From NCBI RefSeq assembly GCF_001584145.1, contig NZ_CP013232.1:3410001-3474000 (forward strand): a stretch of DNA of 64,000 nucleotides. Reading direction: 5' to 3'. The stretch is from Collimonas fungivorans (GTDB taxonomy: Bacteria > Pseudomonadota > Gammaproteobacteria > Burkholderiales > Burkholderiaceae_D). Positions 46,772-56,046 of this stretch are shown in pieces. Below the pieces are notes generated by a model that saw only the letters and a list, made by a program, of their open reading frames with translations, searched no databases and was not told the DNA's origin. Numbering within the stretch: the first letter of the stretch is position 1; each line of letters opens with the position of its first letter. Made by a program: the position numbers and the translations under genes.

Positions 46772-47479
46772 TCAAGCCTCTTCGTCATCGCGCTGGCTGG
46801 TGGCGTAATCGGTGTGGCGGATGTCCTTGCCCTCGACGATGTAGATCACATATTCGGCAATGTTCTTGGCGTGATCGCCGATGCGTTCGACCGCCTTGGC
46901 GACCCACAAGGTATCCATCGAGGCTGAAATCGTGCGCGGATCTTCCATCATGAAGGTGATCAGGTTGCGCATGATGGAGCGGAAGTCGCGGTCGATCACC
47001 TCGTCTTGCGCAATCAGCCGCATGGCCTGTTTCTCGTCCAGGCGCGCCAGCGCATCCAGCGCATCGTGCAGCAGGTCAGCCGCGCCGACGGCGATGACGC
47101 GTACCGTTTCGGTATGGTCGATGGTGCCCGCGCCGCGTTTGTGCAGATGGATCGCGGTACGCGCGATTTTTGCCGCTTCGTCGCCGATCCGTTCCAGGTC
47201 GGTGATCACCTTGATGGTCGCCATCACGGTGCGCAGATCGTTGGCGGTTGGCTGGCGGCGCACGATCAGGTGGCTGCAGGCGTCATCCAGTTCGATTTCC
47301 AGGCGGTTGACCTGGTCATCGTCCTTGATCACCCGTTCCGCCGAATCCAGGTTGCCGTTGCGGAAAACGTTGATCGCTTCCTGGAACTGGCGCTCGACCA
47401 GTCCGCCCATGAGCAACACCTTGGAACGTATGGTTTCCAAATCCGTGTCGTACTGCTTTGAAGAGTGTTCGCCGCTCAT
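46772..47479 (-). CDS. phoU: Phosphate signalling protein PhoU
   Basis: 235-aa peripheral protein of two three-helix PhoU repeats that links Pst state to PhoR and limits uptake when Pi is abundant. Metal-binding repeats read ERIGDEAAKIAR (N half) and ERIGDHAKNIAEYVIYIVEGKD (C half). 49 bp downstream of pstB. Normal length. Confidence 0.96.
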   Translation of the reverse strand: MSGEHSSKQYDTDLETIRSKVLLMGGLVERQFQEAINVFRNGNLDSAERVIKDDDQVNRLEIELDDACSHLIVRRQPTANDLRTVMATIKVITDLERIGDEAAKIARTAIHLHKRGAGTIDHTETVRVIAVGAADLLHDALDALARLDEKQAMRLIAQDEVIDRDFRSIMRNLITFMMEDPRTISASMDTLWVAKAVERIGDHAKNIAEYVIYIVEGKDIRHTDYATSQRDDEEA

Positions 47480-47528
47480 CTGATTTCCTTCTGTTCTTTA
47501 CGCGTCAAGGTTGAGGCTGCCGCCGGCA

Positions 47529-48317
47529 TTAACCGAAGCGGCCTGTGATGTAGTCCTGAGTCTCTTTACGTGCCGGATTCATGAAGATCTGGTCGGTCTC
47601 GCCGAACTCCACCAGCTCGCCCAGGTACATATAGGCGGTGTAATCGGAGCAGCGCGCGGCCTGCTGCATGTTGTGCGTCACGATGGCGATGGTGTAATCC
47701 TGTTTCAGTTCGCTGATCAGTTCTTCCACCTTGGCAGTCGAGATCGGATCCAGCGCCGAGGTCGGCTCGTCCAGCAGCAAGACGTCCGGACGCACCGCCA
47801 CGCTGCGGGCGATGCACAAGCGCTGCTGCTGCCCGCCCGACAGGCTCAGGCCGCTCTTGTTCAGCTTGTCCTTGACCTCGCCCCACAGGGCCGCCTTCGA
47901 CAGCGCCCATTCAACGCGCTCGTCCATCTCGCCTTTGGGCAGGTTTTCATACAGGCGGATGCCGAACGCGATGTTGTCGTAGATCGACATCGGAAACGGC
48001 GTCGGCTTCTGGAACACCATGCCAACCTTGGCGCGCAGCATGTTCAGGTCTTGCCCGGCTTCCAGGATGTTGCGGCCGGCGTACATGATCTTGCCTTCCG
48101 CGCGCTGGCCCGGGTACAGGTCGTACATCCGGTTCAGGGTGCGCAGCAGGGTGGATTTGCCGCAGCCCGAAGGACCGATGAATGCAGTCACTTTCTTTTC
48201 GTTGACATGCAGGTTGATGTTCTTCAAGCCCTGGAACGCGCCGTAGTAGAAATTCAGCTGCGAAATCTCTATGGTCGGCTGTTTGTCGAGAGCATTCGGT
48301 TTGATTGAGGTTTGCAT
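47529..48317 (-). CDS. pstB: Phosphate ABC transporter ATP-binding protein PstB
   Basis: 262-aa ATPase of high-affinity Pi import. The start ATG 48317 ([19 protein letters not shown]) is preferred over the TTG-led frame, which overlaps pstA. Walker [10 protein letters not shown] (48-56), PstB-type [14 protein letters not shown], signature [13 protein letters not shown], Walker [13 protein letters not shown]. 38 bp after pstA. Confidence 0.97.
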   Translation of the reverse strand: MQTSIKPNALDKQPTIEISQLNFYYGAFQGLKNINLHVNEKKVTAFIGPSGCGKSTLLRTLNRMYDLYPGQRAEGKIMYAGRNILEAGQDLNMLRAKVGMVFQKPTPFPMSIYDNIAFGIRLYENLPKGEMDERVEWALSKAALWGEVKDKLNKSGLSLSGGQQQRLCIARSVAVRPDVLLLDEPTSALDPISTAKVEELISELKQDYTIAIVTHNMQQAARCSDYTAYMYLGELVEFGETDQIFMNPARKETQDYITGRFG

Positions 48318-48355
48318 AATATTGACCAGTAAGGATGGCAATCTAAGTGAGTTCG

Positions 48356-49249
48356 TTAGCCTGGAATCTTCTGGCTGAAAAGCGAACGCGATACGATGTT
48401 CAAGGCCAGCACGCTGAACGTGATCAGCAATGCCCCGCCCCAAGCCAGCGGCACCCAGTTATCGAACGGGCTCATCGCAAACTGGCTGATCACCACCGGC
48501 AGGTTGGCAATCGGCTTGTTCATGTTGGTGCTGAAGAACTGGTTGTTCAGGGCAGTGAACAGCAAAGGCGCCGTTTCTCCGGCAATCCGTGCCACTGCCA
48601 GCAAGACGCCGGTGACGACGCCAGCCTTGACCGCGCGCAGGCGCACCAGCAAGGCCACTTTCCAGCGCGGCGCGCCCAGCGAAAACGCCGCTTCGCGCAG
48701 GTTGCCCGGCACCAGCTTGAGCATGTTGTCGGTAGTCCGCACCACCACCGGCACCGCAATCAGCGACAAGGCGAACGTGCCGGCCCAGCCGGAAAAATGG
48801 CCGACCTTGGCAACGTAGATCGCGTAGACAAACAAGCCGATCACGATCGACGGCGCCGACAGCATGATGTCGGTGACAAAGCGCGTTACCTGCGCCAGCT
48901 TGCTCTCCTCGCCATATTCAGCCAGGTAGATGCCGGCCAGGATACCGATCGGGGTGCTGATGACAGTCGCCAGTCCCACCAGCATCAGGCTGCCGATGAT
49001 CGGGTTCAGCAAACCGCCGGCGCCGGAACCCGGGGCAGGCGTGTTTTGCGTCAGGATGCCGAGGTTCAGCGCGCCAAAGCCCTTGACCACCAGCGTCGCC
49101 AGGATCCAGGCCAGCACCGCTATGCCCAGCGCCATCGCCAGGAACGACAGCACCATGCCGAAACGATGCATCAGCAGCCGCTTGCGGTAGACCTGGTTGA
49201 CCGGCGGAGTTGCCTGGATATCGGCATCCGCTTGCGAAGAATTACTCAT
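48356..49249 (-). CDS. pstA: Phosphate ABC transporter permease PstA
   Basis: 297-aa inner-membrane permease with six helices and the PstA/BPD motif [20 protein letters not shown]-terminal 30 residues are cytoplasmic and polar. Its start overlaps the pstC stop by 4 bp (ATGA). Together with PstC it forms the Pi channel energised by PstB. Confidence 0.96.
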   Translation of the reverse strand: MSNSSQADADIQATPPVNQVYRKRLLMHRFGMVLSFLAMALGIAVLAWILATLVVKGFGALNLGILTQNTPAPGSGAGGLLNPIIGSLMLVGLATVISTPIGILAGIYLAEYGEESKLAQVTRFVTDIMLSAPSIVIGLFVYAIYVAKVGHFSGWAGTFALSLIAVPVVVRTTDNMLKLVPGNLREAAFSLGAPRWKVALLVRLRAVKAGVVTGVLLAVARIAGETAPLLFTALNNQFFSTNMNKPIANLPVVISQFAMSPFDNWVPLAWGGALLITFSVLALNIVSRSLFSQKIPG

Positions 49250-50274
49250 TTGGCACCTTCTTTACGGGACATGCCCATCAACATGATTTTGGCGATCGAC
49301 AAGACAATAAAGGTAATCACGAACAGGATCAGGCCCAGCGCAAACAAGGCCGATACGTGCAGCGTGCTGGAGGCCTCGGCGATTTCGTTGGCCAGCGTCG
49401 AGGCGATGCTGTTACCGGAGGCAAACAGCGACCACGACAGCCGCTGCGCATTGCCGATCACGAAGGTCACCGCCATGGTCTCGCCCAAGGCGCGCCCGAG
49501 GCCGAGCATGACGCCGCCGACCACACCGGTCTTGGCGTACGGCAGCACCACCTTGCGCACCACTTCCCAGCGCGTGCAGCCGAGGCCGTAGGCGGATTCT
49601 TTCAACACCGCGGGAACAACTTCGAATACGTCCCGCATGACAGAGGAAATGAACGGGATGATCATCACCGCCAGGATCAGGCCCGCGGTGAGCAAGCCTA
49701 TGCCCATTTTAGGACCGTTGAACAAAGCGCCGATCAGCGGCAGATGGCCAAGCGTGGCGGACAGGAAAGGCTGGCCGTATTGCGCAAACAGCGGCGCGAA
49801 GACAAACAGCCCCCACATGCCGTAGATGATGCTCGGCACGCCGGCCAGCAGCTCTACCGCGGTGCCCAGCGGGCGGCGCAGTTTTGCCGGGCAGATTTCA
49901 GTCAGGAACAAGGCGATCCCGAAACTCACCGGGAACGCGATCGCCAGCGCGATGAACGAAGTCACCAGGGTGCCGACGATGGCGATCATCGCACCGTAAT
50001 GGTCGTTGACCGGATCCCACTCGACAGTGGTGATGAAAGATGGCCCGAACTCGCGGAACACCGGCCAGGCGCCGATCGCCAGGCAAACGATGATGCCGAG
50101 CAGGACCAGCAGCACGATCAGCGAAAACAGCAGCGTGACCTTGTGGAAAAGGAAATCCTGGATGCGTTGCTTACGCATTGTGGCAAGCAGGCTCTGATGC
50201 GATAAACCCGCTTCTTCAGCGCTGATTGCCTGGGGTGAGATCGATTGTGCCATGACAGGAATATTTGCACTCAT
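49246..50274 (-). CDS. pstC: Phosphate ABC transporter permease PstC
   Basis: Inner-membrane permease of Pi import, 342 aa if started at ATG 50274 ([10 protein letters not shown]); ATG 50253 is an equal option and neither has a clear Shine-Dalgarno, while the frame is open to 50322. About six helices after a roughly 45-residue cytoplasmic lead; the EAA-like loop is [20 protein letters not shown]. It follows pstS after a 209-bp gap that includes a hairpin. Confidence 0.94.
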   Translation of the reverse strand: MSANIPVMAQSISPQAISAEEAGLSHQSLLATMRKQRIQDFLFHKVTLLFSLIVLLVLLGIIVCLAIGAWPVFREFGPSFITTVEWDPVNDHYGAMIAIVGTLVTSFIALAIAFPVSFGIALFLTEICPAKLRRPLGTAVELLAGVPSIIYGMWGLFVFAPLFAQYGQPFLSATLGHLPLIGALFNGPKMGIGLLTAGLILAVMIIPFISSVMRDVFEVVPAVLKESAYGLGCTRWEVVRKVVLPYAKTGVVGGVMLGLGRALGETMAVTFVIGNAQRLSWSLFASGNSIASTLANEIAEASSTLHVSALFALGLILFVITFIVLSIAKIMLMGMSRKEGAK

Positions 50275-50440
50275 GAGTAGCGATATCCGATGAAGAATAA
50301 GAAGCGGCGGCGGGAATTGCAAAGCCAGACCGCGCTCGACCTGGAGATATTTCGCGTGGGGACTGGTGATTCAACAATATTAACGGCGCAGGCAGCCTAT
50401 TCCCCGAACAACTGCCCCGCCCGCAACAACTGAAACTTGC

Positions 50441-50472
50441 GATCCGGACTTGAGTTACCTCAAATCCGGATC
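50441..50472 (-). other. Intercistronic hairpin between pstS and pstC
   Basis: GATCCGGACTTGAG (50441-50454) and CTCAAATCCGGATC (50459-50472) pair over 14 bp with one mismatch and a TTAC loop, 11 bp past the pstS stop. It has no T tract. Such stems after pstS usually protect or attenuate the mRNA, raising PstS over the membrane subunits (inference). Confidence 0.65.
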
Positions 50473-50483
50473 AGGTACGACTA

Positions 50484-51527
50484 TTACCAGACAGCCTTGC
50501 CAGCGTTATCCTTGATCTGGGCTTTCCACGATTCTTCCACCAGTTTCACCACCGATGCAGGAATCGCGACATAGTCCAGCTCGGTAGCCGAAGCGCCGCC
50601 GTTCTTGTATGCCCATTCAAAGAATTTCAAGACTTCCTTGCCCTTGGCGGCATCGGCCTGGTTCTTGTGGATCAGGATGAAAGAAGCGCTGGTGATAGGC
50701 CAGCTGGTCTTGCCGGCCGCGTCGGTGAAATCCACCGCGAAACCTGGGGTCTTGGCCCAGTCGGCGCCGGCAGCAGCAGCCTTGAAGGTTTCATCGTCAG
50801 GCTGCACGAAGCTGCCGTCGCGATTCTTCAGCTGGGTATGCTGCAGCTTGTTTTTCTTGGCATAAGCGTACTCAACATAACCGATCGCGCCCTTGATCTT
50901 TTGCACGTTGGCGGCGACGCCTTCGTTACCCTTGCCGCCGACGCCGACCGGCCATTTGACCGCAGTGCCAGCGCCAACGCCGGTCTTGAATGCCGGGCTG
51001 GTCTTCGACAGGTAGCTGGTGAACACGAATGAAGTGCCGGAACCGTCAGCGCGATACACCACGGTGATGTCGTCAGCCGGCAGTTTCACGCCTGGGTTGA
51101 GGGCCGTGATTTCAGGCGCATTCCACTTGGTGATCTTGCCCAGGTAGATGTCTGCCAGCACAGGGCCGGTCAGCTTGACCTGGCCTGGAGTCACGCCGTC
51201 CAGGTTCACGACCGGCACCACGCCGCCCATGATCGCAGGGAACTGCGCCAGGTTGTCGGTGTTCAGGTCTTCCACCTTCAATGGCATGTCGGAAGCGCCG
51301 AAATCCACGGTTTTCGCCTTGATCTGCTTGATGCCGCCGCCGGAGCCGATGGATTGATAGTTCAGGCTGTTGCCGGTTGCGGTTTTATAGGCTTCAGCCC
51401 ATTTGGAGTAGATCGGGTAAGGAAAAGAAGCGCCGGCGCCGGTGATTTCCGCTGCCATGACCGAAGAAACCGCCAGTGTCGAACCCATTGCCAGGATCGC
51501 GGCTTTAACGAAGTGATTCAATCGCAT
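50484..51527 (-). CDS. pstS: Phosphate ABC transporter periplasmic binding protein PstS
   Basis: 347-aa high-affinity Pi receptor. Sec signal peptide MRLNHFVKAAILAMGSTLAV ending VMAAE (cut near residue 25). Phosphate-site motifs: TGAGASFPYPIYSKW, IGSGGGIKQI, DFGASDMPL and VVYRADGSGTSFVFTSYLS. First gene of the pst-pho operon, led by a Pho box and a 5'-leader hairpin. Confidence 0.97.
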   Translation of the reverse strand: MRLNHFVKAAILAMGSTLAVSSVMAAEITGAGASFPYPIYSKWAEAYKTATGNSLNYQSIGSGGGIKQIKAKTVDFGASDMPLKVEDLNTDNLAQFPAIMGGVVPVVNLDGVTPGQVKLTGPVLADIYLGKITKWNAPEITALNPGVKLPADDITVVYRADGSGTSFVFTSYLSKTSPAFKTGVGAGTAVKWPVGVGGKGNEGVAANVQKIKGAIGYVEYAYAKKNKLQHTQLKNRDGSFVQPDDETFKAAAAGADWAKTPGFAVDFTDAAGKTSWPITSASFILIHKNQADAAKGKEVLKFFEWAYKNGGASATELDYVAIPASVVKLVEESWKAQIKDNAGKAVW

Positions 51528-51573
51528 TTGTTACTCCCTTGTTGACTATAGATGTGGTGTGCCCAAGTCGAGA

Positions 51574-51619
51574 CTGTTGTGAAATTCATCTCCTTGCAAG
51601 GAAGCCAATTTCACAACAG
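51574..51619 (-). other. Hairpin in the pstS leader
   Basis: CTGTTGTGAAATT (51574-51586) and AATTTCACAACAG (51607-51619) are perfect 13-bp arms. The 20-nt loop itself contains the palindrome TCCTTGCAAGGA (51591-51602). It lies between the Pho box and the start codon, so it should be transcribed. Confidence 0.7.
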
Positions 51620-51649
51620 CCCCTAAGACAGGGCGAACTCTAACCAACA

Positions 51650-51671
51650 TTTATGACAGCTTTATGACGAG
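51650..51671 (-). promoter_or_regulatory. pstS: Pho box upstream of pstS
   Basis: On the minus strand two 11-bp PhoB repeats read TCGTCATAAAG and CTGTCATAAAT, close to the CTGTCATA-based consensus. A TAGAGT -10-like element follows at about the right distance (51638-51643). The 356-bp pstS-ppk gap otherwise holds the leader hairpin and A-rich tracts near 51700-51735. Confidence 0.85.
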
Positions 51672-51828
51672 GTAAAAATCAATGCAAATAACATTAAATT
51701 GTCAAAAAAATCACAAAAAAAACAACCAAAAAAACCTGTCGGGTTCTAATATTCATATCATCCAGGCGTCGAACGATGCGGCTTCGCAATGCCAAACGTA
51801 TTGCCGCGCTTCCATTTTCTTCATCAAG

Positions 51829-51850
51829 CTGTCATATTCAATGCATACAC
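51829..51850 (+). promoter_or_regulatory. ppk: Possible degenerate Pho box upstream of ppk
   Basis: CTGTCATATTC followed by AATGCATACAC on the plus strand: the first repeat is a perfect CTGTCATA, the second is weak. 33 bp before the ppk start. Confidence 0.35.
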
Positions 51851-51883
51851 TGCGCCGTAACCATCAGACCAGCTGCCTGATTC

Positions 51884-54028
51884 ATGAATAAAAAAACCAA
51901 GCCGGACGAGGATTCGAAACATCCCGGCGCCAGATTAGGCGCCAACCCAAGCTATCTGAATCGCGAATTGTCGCAACTGGCCTTCAACCGGCGCGTCATG
52001 GCCCAGGCCGAGGACCGCCATGTGCCGTTGCTGGAACGATTGCGGTATCTGTGCATCGTCAGCAATAACCTCGACGAATTCTTTGAAGTCCGCATCGCCA
52101 GCTTGCTGGCAAACAGCCAGGTTGAGGGAGGCGGCGCCGAGTCGCCGGCCTTGGCTGCGGCGCTTGAGCGCACCAGCGTAGAGTGTCACCAGATCGTCGA
52201 CCGCCAGTACGCCATCCTCAACCAGACCATCCTGCCGCAACTGTCGGCCAACCGCATCCACCTGCTGCGGCACGGCGACCGCAACGAAGAGCAGCGAGCG
52301 TGGGTAAAAACTTTCTTTGAACAGGAAATCCGCCCCCTGCTGACTCCCATTGGGCTGGATCCGGCCCATCCGTTTCCCCAGGTATTAAACAAAAGCCTCA
52401 ATTTCATTGTCGAAATGGCAGGCAAGGATGCGTTCGGGCGCAGCACCTCGATTGCCATCATCAAAGCGCCGCGCGTATTGCCGCGTGTGATCAAGCTGCC
52501 GGATGTGCTGTCGCCCGGCGGCGCCTCGTTTTGCCTGCTGTCATCCATCATCCATGCCCACATTGGCGACCTGTTTGCCGGTCGCCAGATATTGGCATAC
52601 TCACAATTCCGGGTGACTCGCAACAGCGACCTGTGGGTCGACGAAGAAGAGGTCAAGAACCTGCGCCAGGCGCTGCAAAGCGAGCTGCAGAGCCGCCAGT
52701 TCGGAGTTGCCGTCAGGCTGGAGGTGGCGCGCAGCTGCCCACCGCAACTGTCCCAGTTCCTGCTCGACCAGTTCGGCATTGCTGCCAACCGCTTGTACGC
52801 GGTCGACGGCCCGGTCAACATGGTGCGCCTGTCAGAGATGATCGACCAGATCAGCGACGCCAGCTTGCGTTTCCCGCCGTTCGCGCCGGGCTTGCCGCTG
52901 CACCTGGAGAACGCTAGCGATATTTTCGAACAATTGCGGCAAAAGGACGTGCTGCTGCACCATCCGTTCCAGTCGTTCCAGCCGGTAGTCGATTTTGTCC
53001 GCTCCGCGGCGTTCGACAGCAATGTGGTGGCGATCAAGCAGACCATTTACCGCACCGGCATGAATTCCGACCTGATGGAAGCGCTGATCGTCGCCGCGCA
53101 ACGCGGCAAAGAAGTGATGGTGATCGTTGAGCTGATGGCGCGCTTCGACGAGGAAGCCAACATCAACTGGGCCGACAAGCTGGAACGCGCTGGCGCCCAA
53201 GTGGTATATGGCGTGGTCGGCCTCAAGACCCATGCCAAGCTGTCGCTGGTGATCCGGCGCGAAGCCGACAAGAGCGGCAACGGCGAACTGCGTTATTACG
53301 CCCACCTCGGCACCGGCAACTACCATCCGACCACCACCAAGCTTTACACCGATTTCGGCCTGCTCACCTCGAACCAGAAGCTGGCCACCGAAGTCAACGA
53401 AGTCTTCATACACCTGGCCAGCCTGACCAAGCCGAAGAAAATGGATTATCTGTGGATGGCGCCGTTCCTGCTGCAGAAGGAAATCATCCGCGCCATCCAC
53501 AATGAAGCAGAGATCGCCCGCAAGGGCCGGCCGGCGCGCATCGTCGCCAAGATGAATGCGCTGCTGGACGAATCCGTGATCCGCGCCCTCTACGAAGCCT
53601 CTGCCGACGGCGTCAAGATCGAACTGATCGTGCGCGGCGCCTGCGCGCTCAGGCCAGGCGTTCCGGGGCTGTCGGAGAATATCCACGTACGCTCGATCAT
53701 CGGCCGCTTCCTGGAACATAGCCGTATTTATTATTTCCGCAACAACCTGCAGCACGATGTCTACCTGGCCAGCGCCGACTGGATGAACCGCAACCTGTTC
53801 CGGCGGGTCGAGGTGGCCTTCCCGGTGCTCGACAAATCGCTCAAGAGAAGAGTCATCAACGAAGGCCTCACGCCTTACCTTAAAGACAACACCAATGCCT
53901 GGAGCCTCGGCTCCGATGGCAATTGGCATAAAAACAAGCCTCATCGGAGACAAAAACCATACGGCGCGCAACGACACTTGATGCTGGCTTTAGGTGCGCT
54001 TTCCCCTACGCATTACACAAGTAAGTGA
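51884..54028 (+). CDS. ppk: Polyphosphate kinase 1
   Basis: 714-aa membrane-associated enzyme polymerising the ATP gamma-phosphate into polyphosphate. N domain YLNRELSQLAFNRRVMAQAE, head domain, and two PLD-like C domains with the autophosphorylated His about 450 (GLKTHAKLSLVIRRE) and a second His about 612 (EHSRIYYF). Divergent from pstS, so Pi limitation may control both. Followed within 25 bp by sixA. ppx, which often neighbours ppk, is not in the window. Confidence 0.96.
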   Translation: MNKKTKPDEDSKHPGARLGANPSYLNRELSQLAFNRRVMAQAEDRHVPLLERLRYLCIVSNNLDEFFEVRIASLLANSQVEGGGAESPALAAALERTSVECHQIVDRQYAILNQTILPQLSANRIHLLRHGDRNEEQRAWVKTFFEQEIRPLLTPIGLDPAHPFPQVLNKSLNFIVEMAGKDAFGRSTSIAIIKAPRVLPRVIKLPDVLSPGGASFCLLSSIIHAHIGDLFAGRQILAYSQFRVTRNSDLWVDEEEVKNLRQALQSELQSRQFGVAVRLEVARSCPPQLSQFLLDQFGIAANRLYAVDGPVNMVRLSEMIDQISDASLRFPPFAPGLPLHLENASDIFEQLRQKDVLLHHPFQSFQPVVDFVRSAAFDSNVVAIKQTIYRTGMNSDLMEALIVAAQRGKEVMVIVELMARFDEEANINWADKLERAGAQVVYGVVGLKTHAKLSLVIRREADKSGNGELRYYAHLGTGNYHPTTTKLYTDFGLLTSNQKLATEVNEVFIHLASLTKPKKMDYLWMAPFLLQKEIIRAIHNEAEIARKGRPARIVAKMNALLDESVIRALYEASADGVKIELIVRGACALRPGVPGLSENIHVRSIIGRFLEHSRIYYFRNNLQHDVYLASADWMNRNLFRRVEVAFPVLDKSLKRRVINEGLTPYLKDNTNAWSLGSDGNWHKNKPHRRQKPYGAQRHLMLALGALSPTHYTSK

Positions 54029-54041
54029 GCAAACAAGTGAG
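54018..54041. repeat. Two 12-bp tandem repeats across the ppk stop
   Basis: CAAGTAAGTGAG and CAAACAAGTGAG are contiguous. The ppk TGA (54026-54028) lies in the first, and a fading third unit CAAGGGCAAATC carries the sixA ribosome-binding site. Confidence 0.7.
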
Positions 54042-54053
54042 CAAGGGCAAATC

Positions 54054-54512
54054 ATGGATTTGATTCTATGGCGGCACGCGGAAGCAGAAATCGGCGAACC
54101 GGACGAGGGCCGCGCCCTCACCGGCAAGGGCCATAAACAAGCCTGGAAAATGGCCGACTGGCTGGACCACAACCTGCCGCACAGTTGCAAGATCATCAGC
54201 AGTCCGGCCACCCGTACGGTGCAAACGGCGGAAGCGCTGGGCCGCAAATTCAAGACCCATCCGGACCTCGCCCCCGACTGCAGCGCCGAACAGTTGCTGG
54301 CGGTGGCCAACTGGCCCAACAATCGCGAACCGGTGCTGATCATCGGCCACCAGCCGACGCTGGGCCAGGCCGCCGCCTTGCTGGTGGCCGGCCAGATGCA
54401 GGAATGGTCTATCAGGAAAGGCAGCGTCTGGTGGATTGCCCAGCGCGAACGCGGCGACATCACTACTAACTATCTGAAAGCCGTCATGTCGCCGGATCTG
54501 ATCGCCAAGTAG
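54054..54512 (+). CDS. sixA: Phosphohistidine phosphatase SixA
   Basis: 152-aa histidine-phosphatase superfamily protein that removes phosphate from phosphohistidine, for example on HPt domains or the nitrogen PTS. Start ATG 54054 with AAGGG upstream; the frame reaches back into ppk but without homology. Catalytic RHAEAE (His 8), ITSSPATRTVQTAE-like helix and HQPTLG near residue 100. Coupled behind ppk. Confidence 0.92.
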   Translation: MDLILWRHAEAEIGEPDEGRALTGKGHKQAWKMADWLDHNLPHSCKIISSPATRTVQTAEALGRKFKTHPDLAPDCSAEQLLAVANWPNNREPVLIIGHQPTLGQAAALLVAGQMQEWSIRKGSVWWIAQRERGDITTNYLKAVMSPDLIAK

Positions 54513-54702
54513 AAATCAGGCTGAAAACCTCGGTACCTCGGAGCGGTAAGTGGTATATTTGCGACCAAATCGTTTATCCTATTTTTCTACCGTTGTTGTC
54601 AAACTACAGGAATTTTGCGGCATTTCCTTGCATAAGATAAAATGGCAATTAAGTTGCATTATAAGCAACCCCTGTTGTAGTGGACCACCCGAGAGGTAAC
54701 GC

Positions 54703-55938
54703 ATGCTCTATCAATTTCACGAATTCAACCGCTCCCTGCTCCATCCCCTGGTGCAATGGGCCGATGCCGGCAGCAGACTCTTCACCGACCCGATATCGCC
54801 GCTGTCCCACACGCCATTTGCACAACGCATCGCCGCCGGCTACGAATTGATGTACCGCCTCGGCAAACAATATGAAAAGCCAGAGTTCGAAATCGACAGC
54901 ACGCTGGTCAACGACAAAACGGTCGCGATCATCGAAGAAGTAGCGACTACCAAGCCGTTCTGCCGCCTGCTGCATTTCAGGAAAGACCTGAGCGCCAAGG
55001 AACTGGGCGCGCTCAAGCAACCCACCGTGCTGCTGGTCGCTCCCCTGTCGGGCCATCATTCGACCCTGCTGCGCGATACCGTGCGCGGCCTGCTGCCCGA
55101 ACACGACGTCTACATCACCGACTGGACCGACGCCCGCATGGTGCCCGCCAGCGACGGCGCCTTCCATTTGCACGACTATATCTATTACGTACAGGATTTC
55201 ATCCGCCAGCTGGGACCGGACCTGCACGTGATCTCGGTCTGCCAGCCGACCGTTCCTGTACTGGCAGCAATTTCACTGATGGCCAGCGCCAAGGACAGGC
55301 ACCTGCCGAAGAGCATGACCATGATGGGCGGCCCGATCGATCCGCGCGAATCGCCGACCGACGTCAACAACCTGGCCACCGAAAAGCCGTTCAGCTGGTT
55401 CGAGAACACCGTGATCTATAGCGTGCCTTCCAACTACCCCGGTTTCGGCCGCAAGGTATATCCTGGCTTCCTGCAACATGCCGGTTTCGTCGCCATGAAT
55501 CCGAGCCGCCATGCCCAGAGTCACTGGGATTTCTACATGCACCTGCGCGAAGGCGACAACGAGTCGGCCGACAGCCACCGCAAGTTCTATAACGAGTACA
55601 ACGCGGTGCTGGACATGCCGGCCGAGTACTACCTGGAAACCATCAAGACCGTGTTCCAGGATTTCTCCCTGCCGCACGGCACCTGGGAAGTCGAAGGCAA
55701 GCTGGTGCGGCCGCAGGATATCAAGAGCGTTGCACTGTTTACCATCGAAGGCGAACTCGACGACATTTCCGGCCCGGGACAAACCCAGGCCGCGCATGGC
55801 CTGTGCAGCTCCATCCCGAAAAGCAAAAAACAGCATTTCACCGCCGAGAAATGCGGCCATTACGGGATTTTCTCAGGCCGCCGCTGGCGCGAGCTGATTT
55901 GCCCGAAGATAACCGCCTTTATCAAGGACAACGCTTAA
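54703..55938 (+). CDS. phaZ: Intracellular polyhydroxybutyrate depolymerase PhaZ
   Basis: 411-aa enzyme that mobilises stored PHB granules. It matches the Ralstonia PhaZ1 type: no signal peptide, N-terminal MLYQFHEFNRSLLHPL, and the unusual nucleophile Cys 180 in SVCQPTVPV in place of the lipase Ser. The Asp and His of the triad lie in the C-terminal half (LDDISG and KCGHYGIFSG). Shows that this strain stores PHB. Terminator follows. Confidence 0.93.
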   Translation: MLYQFHEFNRSLLHPLVQWADAGSRLFTDPISPLSHTPFAQRIAAGYELMYRLGKQYEKPEFEIDSTLVNDKTVAIIEEVATTKPFCRLLHFRKDLSAKELGALKQPTVLLVAPLSGHHSTLLRDTVRGLLPEHDVYITDWTDARMVPASDGAFHLHDYIYYVQDFIRQLGPDLHVISVCQPTVPVLAAISLMASAKDRHLPKSMTMMGGPIDPRESPTDVNNLATEKPFSWFENTVIYSVPSNYPGFGRKVYPGFLQHAGFVAMNPSRHAQSHWDFYMHLREGDNESADSHRKFYNEYNAVLDMPAEYYLETIKTVFQDFSLPHGTWEVEGKLVRPQDIKSVALFTIEGELDDISGPGQTQAAHGLCSSIPKSKKQHFTAEKCGHYGIFSGRRWRELICPKITAFIKDNA

Positions 55939-55940
55939 TT

Positions 55941-55964
55941 AAGTAAATAAGTAAATAAGTAAGC
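55941..55964. repeat. Three 8-bp tandem repeats after the phaZ stop
   Basis: AAGTAAAT, AAGTAAAT and AAGTAAGC are contiguous, 2 bp after the phaZ stop. They place stop codons in all three forward frames. Confidence 0.8.
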
Positions 55965-55992
55965 AACGTCAGCCCGGCAAATCCGCTGCCAG

Positions 55993-56022
55993 AGCCGTTC
56001 CCTCGCCGGGAACGGCTTTTTT
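55993..56022 (+). terminator. Terminator after phaZ
   Basis: AGCCGTTCCC / GGGAACGGCT stem with a 5-nt loop, followed by TTTTTT. Confidence 0.9.
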
Positions 56023-56046
56023 CATTTGGCGCGGCCCCGGTATAAT

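Noticed and set aside
51690-51735. A-rich tract as replication or phage signal
   Set aside because: Simple low-complexity sequence between two divergent promoters, with no iterons or DnaA boxes seen.
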